NCBI GenBank assembly: GCA_964565645.1
Contig: CAZMFQ010000003.1
Location: forward strand, 62,001-126,000
Length of the DNA: 64,000 nt
From: JAHIQC01 sp964565645
GTDB lineage: Bacteria; Actinomycetota; Coriobacteriia; Anaerosomatales; JAHIQC01
Direction: 5' to 3'
Shown: positions 59,910 to 64,000 of the stretch, piece after piece
Position numbering within the stretch: the stretch's first letter is position 1
How the letters are laid out: every line of letters begins with the position of its first letter
Notes under the pieces: generated by a model
What the model saw: only the letters and a program-made list of their open reading frames with translations
Told to the model about the DNA's origin: nothing
Database searches by the model: none
Program-made: the position numbers and the translations under genes

Positions 59910-60284
59910 CTAGGGCGTCGCTTCGCCGGCGGGCACCCAGACCACTTCGCCGTTCTCGAGACGATAGACGGTCCCGATCGCAGAGCCCAGGCCCTGTGCG
60001 GCCGTGGACGTGTCCTTGAAACGCTCGATTCGCCCGTCCTTCTTGATCACGAGCTCCATCCCCGACTGCCCCGGGTCCTTCACGAGAGTGACGTCCTCGG
60101 CCGCCAGAAGGTCACCCAGGCCGAACGAGCCGAGCGCCATGATGAGCATGCCGAGCCCGATGAGCATGGCGAGGTCGAAGAGGTTGGTCAGTGCCTCCAT
60201 GGGATCGCCGTTGCGATCAGGCACCAGTGTCACCCGACGCCGCATGTAGCGACCGGTGCTGCCCGCGCCCTGCAAGGATCTCAT
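59910..60284 (-). CDS. DUF2149-like small membrane protein
   Basis: 124 residues. One N-terminal helix (LFDLAMLIGLGMLIMALGSF) and an external soluble part ending in DGRIERFKDTSTAAQGLGSAIGTVYRLENGEVVWVP. The layout (charged start, single helix, small periplasmic-type domain) and the position behind an ExbB-like gene match DUF2149/ExbD-like partners. ATG 60284 with GGAGG upstream; the gap to the channel gene is only 1 base. Confidence 0.72.
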   Translation of the reverse strand: MRSLQGAGSTGRYMRRRVTLVPDRNGDPMEALTNLFDLAMLIGLGMLIMALGSFGLGDLLAAEDVTLVKDPGQSGMELVIKKDGRIERFKDTSTAAQGLGSAIGTVYRLENGEVVWVPAGEATP

Positions 60285-60285
60285 G

Positions 60286-60921
60286 CTAGACCTCCACGAG
60301 TTCGAGGACGTATTCGATGTCGCTCACATCGAGCGCGTACAGACGGTCCCTGACAGCGGAGACCACGAACGCGAGCCCGCCGATGAGAAGGCCCACTACC
60401 GTCGTGGAGAACGCGACCACGAGGTTGTCGGAGAGCGTGGCCACATCGCCCTGCGCAAGACCCACGAGCGCCGGGCTGATCGGAATGAGCGTCCCCATCA
60501 GTCCCAGCATCGGACCGAGGCGCACGAGTATGCGCGTGCGCTCGAGCCTGCGCGAGATGGCGGACTCCAGATCGGAGAGGCGCTTGAGGAGTCCCGTGCG
60601 GGTGAGATCGGCGCCGCCTGAGATCGAGCCGAAGTATGCGCCCGTCCACGTCGCCCCGGTGATGCCGGAAAGCACCACGGCGGCAGCGTCCGGACGGCCC
60701 GCCGCGAGCTCGGCGCGCGCGGCGGCTGCGGCGGCATCGAGCGTCGCGAGCGAGCGAGCGCCGCGCCTCCGCCAGAGCTCCCACGTGAAGGAGCCTGCCT
60801 CCCAGACGATCCAGACCAGGCCGACGAGTTCGACGAACAGCACCGGATACAGCAGCGCGGTCGCCACCGCGTAGATTATCGCCTGCGGGTGGGTCAGGTA
60901 GTAGCCGATCGTATCGGACAT
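60286..60921 (-). CDS. MotA/TolQ/ExbB-family proton channel protein
   Basis: 211 residues. N-terminal helix (IIYAVATALLYPVLFVELVGLVWIVW), then two C-terminal helices bearing the family motif: LGPMLGLMGTLIPISPALVGLAQGD and NLVVAFSTTVVGLLIGGLAFVV. These subunits use proton flow to drive envelope movement or transport. Here there is no outer membrane, so the target must be a surface or wall process. ATG 60921 has AAGGAG upstream; an earlier ATG at 60966 has no clear site. Confidence 0.9.
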   Translation of the reverse strand: MSDTIGYYLTHPQAIIYAVATALLYPVLFVELVGLVWIVWEAGSFTWELWRRRGARSLATLDAAAAAARAELAAGRPDAAAVVLSGITGATWTGAYFGSISGGADLTRTGLLKRLSDLESAISRRLERTRILVRLGPMLGLMGTLIPISPALVGLAQGDVATLSDNLVVAFSTTVVGLLIGGLAFVVSAVRDRLYALDVSDIEYVLELVEV

Positions 60922-61009
60922 CTGGTCTGCTCCTTGGTCGCTTGAGTTCGTCGTCCTGTCGGACATCTCGACGCCCCGTGCCCGCCGGCGAGGAGACGCC
61001 CTGTGCACA

Positions 61010-63400
61010 CTACGTCCTGCTGCGTACCACCGCACCGAGCACATACGCCCTGGTCGGCGCGAACGCAAGCCCGGCAAGATACACCCCGCCGAGAAGCGCC
61101 AGGCCGCCCGGCTCGATCGGACCCGCGCCGAGTTCGGGGCCGCCGGGACGAGCCGCGTCCGTGTCCTGAGAGCCCACGCGTCCGAGCAGCCGCCCCTGCG
61201 CCTCGACGAGACCGGTCGGGTTCTCGCCGCCGACCTGCACACGCGCGGCACCACGCCCGGCGCCACCCGTTCCGAGCGACTTCGGCACCAGCGGCACCGC
61301 GGTCGACCGTTTGGCCGTCCTGCGGGCGGAGCCCGTGCCGGAGGTCGTTCGGGGCGTGCCTGTCGACGGTTCAGGCGTCTCGGGCGGGTCCCCCTGCCCG
61401 ACATAGGGCGCGTAGGTGATGCTCACGCTGTCGAGCTGCCCGCCGACGGAGTTGTCGTCGGTCGTGAGCACGACCCGGTATCTGAGGTAGACGCCGACCG
61501 TGTCGGCCGGCAGGTCCCCGCGCGGTGGCACCTGCGACCAGGCGCCGCCGTCGACCGCGTAGTACAGGACCTTCGACGTCCCGGGCGGCGTCGCCGCCGC
61601 GCAGGTGAGCGAAGTGAAGGTCTTGCGCACCCCGGGCAGGCCGCAGTCGATCTGAGACGAGGTGACCTTGGCGGTAGGTACCACTCCGACCTCGAGCAGA
61701 CGGTCGTTGCCCTCGTCGGTGAGCAGCAGCGAGTTCGAAGGCGTCAGGGATATGGAGCGCACCTCGCTCATGCCGAGACCGGGCGTCGTGAGTGCGGGAT
61801 CGGGGAAACGCCGCGCGACCTTGCCCGAGGCATCGACAAAGACCACCTCCCCGACGAGTTTGCCGTGCGTGATGGCGGTGGTGCCGTCCGGCATCCGCAC
61901 GGCGCCGGAGGGCTCGAACAGGAACCCGTCCTCCCGGCCGTACACGCCCGGGGTGCCGTACGACCAGACCACGCGGCCGCCCGGCGTCACTTCGACGGCC
62001 CTCGCGCCCTTCTCGTCGGCGATGAGCGTGTTCCCGCTCGGGAGGCGTACCGCCGTCCTGGGCCAGTCGAGATACCCCTCGGCATATCCATGCTCGGCGG
62101 CGCGCTCATCACCGACACCGTAGCTCCACACGATGCTGGATGCGTCGTACCCCAGGTCGGGGGCATCGGGATCGTAGTCGCTGCTGCGGACCTCGAGCAC
62201 GCGGCATCCCTGGTTGTCCGCGATCAGGGTGTTGCCGTTCGGAAGGCGGGTGGCCGAGTAGCCGTCGCGCAGCTGGCCGGGCCGGACGCCCGGCACTCCG
62301 GTACCGTAGCGCCACACGATGCTCTTGCCGGAGTCGACCTCGATCAGCGGGGCTCCCCAGCGCAGGCTAATGAGCGTGCGGGGGGTCCCGTCACCGGCTG
62401 TGAACCTCGAGGCCGCGAAGGGCAGGAACTCGGCGTCCGGGTCGCCCACGGCGGCGCGATAATCGGTCTCGTCGAAACGCCAGACCACCCGACCGGCCCT
62501 GTCGAGCTCGAGCACGGCGGCGCCGTCACGACTCGCGACCAACACGTTGCCGCCGGCCACGAGCATGGCCGAACGCGGATCGAGCCCGGTCTGCGTGTAG
62601 CTCCAGAGCACGTCGCGCTTGGGCACGATGGCCTCGTCGCCACCGGGACTCAGGCGGACCGCCGAGGAGAGGTCCCCCACCGAGAACGCCCTCGCGGTGG
62701 TGCCCTCGGTCCACACGCTCGCGGCGTGTGCCGGCCCCGCGGGGCCGGCCAGCACGCCGGCGGCGGCCAGGGCGACCACGACGAGCACGGCGGCCGGACC
62801 GCCGCCGCCCGGCGTGCGGGAGCGCTGGGCGAAGCCTTCGGGAGCGAGATCCGGTCGTGCGCGGTACAGCCGACCGAGCAGCAGCGCGCCCAGCGCTCCA
62901 CCCGCCGCCCCGAATGCGGCATGGGATACCGCGGCCAACCCGAGCCCCAGAGCGATGAAGCCCGACGGGAGCCCGAGAGCGACGGCGAGCAGGTAGCCCG
63001 CGGCGAGCTTGCCGAGGTTGCCGAGTGCGCCCATCACCGCCGCCTGCACCGGGTGATGGAACCCCGTCGGAAGGACCAGCGCCATCATGTCGAGCGCCAA
63101 TCCGGGCGCGACGTACTTCACCCACGTGAAGATGCCCTCCTGACCGGGCACGAGCATCACCGCGAGCAACCCGGACACGAGCCCCACCGCGGTGGCGGCG
63201 CCCGGCCGTCTGACGACCCCTCTCGCCACGATGAGCAACGCCATCCAGAACAGGCCCGAGTGCCCGGGCACATGGATGGATATCCTGAACAGACTCTTGG
63301 ACAGGACGATCAGACCTGCCACGAGCGCTATGAGCACGAGTTCGCGCAGGGCGAATCCACTTGTCGCGCGGAACCCGCGGGTGTCGCCCGGACCGGTCAT
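61010..63400 (-). CDS. Fusion of a multi-helix membrane domain with an external propeller
   Basis: 796 residues. Residues 1-190: about six helices resembling ECF-type substrate-binding components (ELVLIALVAGLIVLSKSLF, LFWMALLIVARGVV). Near 200-225 is another helix (AVLVVVALAAAGVLAGPAGPAHAA) ending in a signal-like site. Residues 230-560: an arylsulfotransferase/PQQ-like propeller (LWSYTQTGLDPRSAMLVAGG, RLPNGNTLIADNQGCRVLEV, RLPSGNTLIADEKGARAVEV). Then a beta domain, a Thr/Pro linker and a C-terminal helix. No catalytic motif is certain. ATG 63400 overlaps the upstream stop (ATGA). Confidence 0.78.
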   Translation of the reverse strand: MTGPGDTRGFRATSGFALRELVLIALVAGLIVLSKSLFRISIHVPGHSGLFWMALLIVARGVVRRPGAATAVGLVSGLLAVMLVPGQEGIFTWVKYVAPGLALDMMALVLPTGFHHPVQAAVMGALGNLGKLAAGYLLAVALGLPSGFIALGLGLAAVSHAAFGAAGGALGALLLGRLYRARPDLAPEGFAQRSRTPGGGGPAAVLVVVALAAAGVLAGPAGPAHAASVWTEGTTARAFSVGDLSSAVRLSPGGDEAIVPKRDVLWSYTQTGLDPRSAMLVAGGNVLVASRDGAAVLELDRAGRVVWRFDETDYRAAVGDPDAEFLPFAASRFTAGDGTPRTLISLRWGAPLIEVDSGKSIVWRYGTGVPGVRPGQLRDGYSATRLPNGNTLIADNQGCRVLEVRSSDYDPDAPDLGYDASSIVWSYGVGDERAAEHGYAEGYLDWPRTAVRLPSGNTLIADEKGARAVEVTPGGRVVWSYGTPGVYGREDGFLFEPSGAVRMPDGTTAITHGKLVGEVVFVDASGKVARRFPDPALTTPGLGMSEVRSISLTPSNSLLLTDEGNDRLLEVGVVPTAKVTSSQIDCGLPGVRKTFTSLTCAAATPPGTSKVLYYAVDGGAWSQVPPRGDLPADTVGVYLRYRVVLTTDDNSVGGQLDSVSITYAPYVGQGDPPETPEPSTGTPRTTSGTGSARRTAKRSTAVPLVPKSLGTGGAGRGAARVQVGGENPTGLVEAQGRLLGRVGSQDTDAARPGGPELGAGPIEPGGLALLGGVYLAGLAFAPTRAYVLGAVVRSRT

Positions 63401-63855
63401 CGCGAACCGCCGTCGACGATGATGTCGGTGACATCCCGGACCCTGTCCGACCATGCCATGGCCGGACCGACCAGCTTGACCGTCCCACGGTTGGAGACGT
63501 CCAGGAGCACGCCGGGCGTCACCTCCTTCGAACTGAGGACAGCCTCACCGTCGTCCCGCACCCCCGGACCGATCACGCGTATGCTGTCGAACCTTTCGAC
63601 TCCCGCATCCTTCAGAACGGTCGTCAGCGAGGGTCCTTCCTCCGTCTTGCCCAGGATCTCGACCTTGGTCTGATCGAAGGCCTCCAGCGCCGGCAGATCG
63701 TACGTCGCGAGCACTTCATCTCCTCGGCGCACCACGACACGATACGGCGCGCCATGAGCGGAGGACCACCACTGCGCCGCGAACGCCAGCGTGATGGCCG
63801 CCGCAAGCGCGACGGCCATCCACGCGAACCTCTTCTGTTGCGGATCAAGGACCAT
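63397..63855 (-). CDS. Membrane-anchored small protein, possibly sulfite-oxidase-like fold
   Basis: 152 residues. One N-terminal helix (AWMAVALAAAITLAFAAQWW), then a soluble domain with YRVVVRRGDEVLATYDLPAL, SLTTVLKDAGVERFDSIRVIGPG and DVSNRGTVKLVGP. The pattern recalls short domains of the molybdopterin-binding oxidoreductase fold, without cofactor ligands I can identify. ATG 63855 is preferred; GTG 63864 is possible. Its stop overlaps the fusion gene start, and it begins 16 bases after the CWB2 gene stop. Confidence 0.72.
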   Translation of the reverse strand: MVLDPQQKRFAWMAVALAAAITLAFAAQWWSSAHGAPYRVVVRRGDEVLATYDLPALEAFDQTKVEILGKTEEGPSLTTVLKDAGVERFDSIRVIGPGVRDDGEAVLSSKEVTPGVLLDVSNRGTVKLVGPAMAWSDRVRDVTDIIVDGGSR

Positions 63856-63871
63856 CCGCTTCACAGACTCC

Positions 63872-64000
63872 TTACGGGAACAGCGCTTGGATCGCGTCGT
63901 ACACGTCCGATGAAACGGCGACCGGACCGCCGAAGACCTCCACACGGTCGATCATCGCCGCGTTGGTCTCGAGTGCGTTCTGGGCCGCGGGTGAGAGCGC
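63872..64000 (-). CDS. CWB2 repeat protein, C-terminal end (runs off the window)
   Basis: The last 42 residues before TAA 63874 read as the end of a CWB2 domain (MIDRVEVFGGPVAVSSDVYD and AIQALFP), matching the same region of the proteins at 17598, 50588 and 56728. The start lies beyond the right edge. It is followed after 16 bases by the anchored small protein, so it is the upstream partner of the ExbB-like operon. Confidence 0.85.
   Translation of the reverse strand, partial: ALSPAAQNALETNAAMIDRVEVFGGPVAVSSDVYDAIQALFP

Overview
The window comes from a high-GC genome with actinobacterial features. Cell-wall-binding repeat 2 (CWB2) surface proteins recur four times. Shine-Dalgarno sites of the AGGAGG type precede most starts, and GTG or TTG starts are common. 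The gene mix (giant multiheme c-type cytochrome, heme-domain diguanylate cyclase, E. coli-like IlvD, iron-sulfur flavoprotein, NifV-like synthase feeding an aconitase/isocitrate dehydrogenase branch) suggests an anaerobic member of Coriobacteriia or the OPB41/Anaerosomatales type. That placement is inferred from gene content; no marker gene such as 16S rRNA is present. I see no tRNA, rRNA, CRISPR array, insertion sequence or prophage.

Layout. 1-2300: ilvD-ilvB (minus strand) behind a long T-box leader. 2391-7776: a roughly 56-heme secreted cytochrome with its own promoter, a CRP/FNR-like half-palindrome and a structured leader ending in an intrinsic terminator. 7801-13969: a membrane-anchored propeller protein, then an operon (NifV-like synthase, aconitase-type large and small subunits, HEAT-like protein, isocitrate dehydrogenase) that reads as the oxidative branch to 2-oxoglutarate. 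14118-17575: RlmKL, a SprT/YgjP-like metallopeptidase and a DUF192 protein, with overlapping ends. 17598-19082: a CWB2-anchored NlpC/P60-like protein, followed by a NYN-domain protein.

20068-29877 holds housekeeping and accessory metabolism: a GT-D-like protein, mycoredoxin-like protein, YjbQ, a secreted Gly-rich protein, GH1 glucosidase coupled to a 3-hydroxyisobutyrate-dehydrogenase-like enzyme, GNAT, iron-sulfur flavoprotein, DegV, and a cyclic-2,3-diphosphoglycerate-synthetase-like protein coupled to carbamate kinase. 30015-38357: a heme-sensing diguanylate cyclase, an MFS transporter, YyaL, a small membrane protein plus membrane-PAS pair, YceI and an AcuC-type deacetylase. 38709-49396: a secreted lysozyme-like protein behind a long leader, two orphan membrane histidine kinases flanking an acidic protein/ThiF-like/PaaK-like cassette, gatB, and a MacB/FtsX-type ABC exporter behind a promoter overlaid by three ACTAGT repeats.

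49621-64000 is dominated by the cell envelope. It contains a second copy of the small-membrane-protein/membrane-PAS pair, here translationally coupled to an NHL-propeller CWB2 protein. It also contains UbiB plus a phasin-like protein, gatCA, another CWB2 protein, a Mop/TOBE protein, and a TiaS-like protein. It ends with an operon that runs off the edge: CWB2 protein end, small anchored protein, fusion of a membrane domain with a propeller, ExbB/TolQ-like channel, DUF2149-like protein.

The best candidates for undescribed systems are the duplicated two-gene membrane-PAS module and the ExbB/DUF2149/propeller operon. The giant cytochrome is the most striking single gene.
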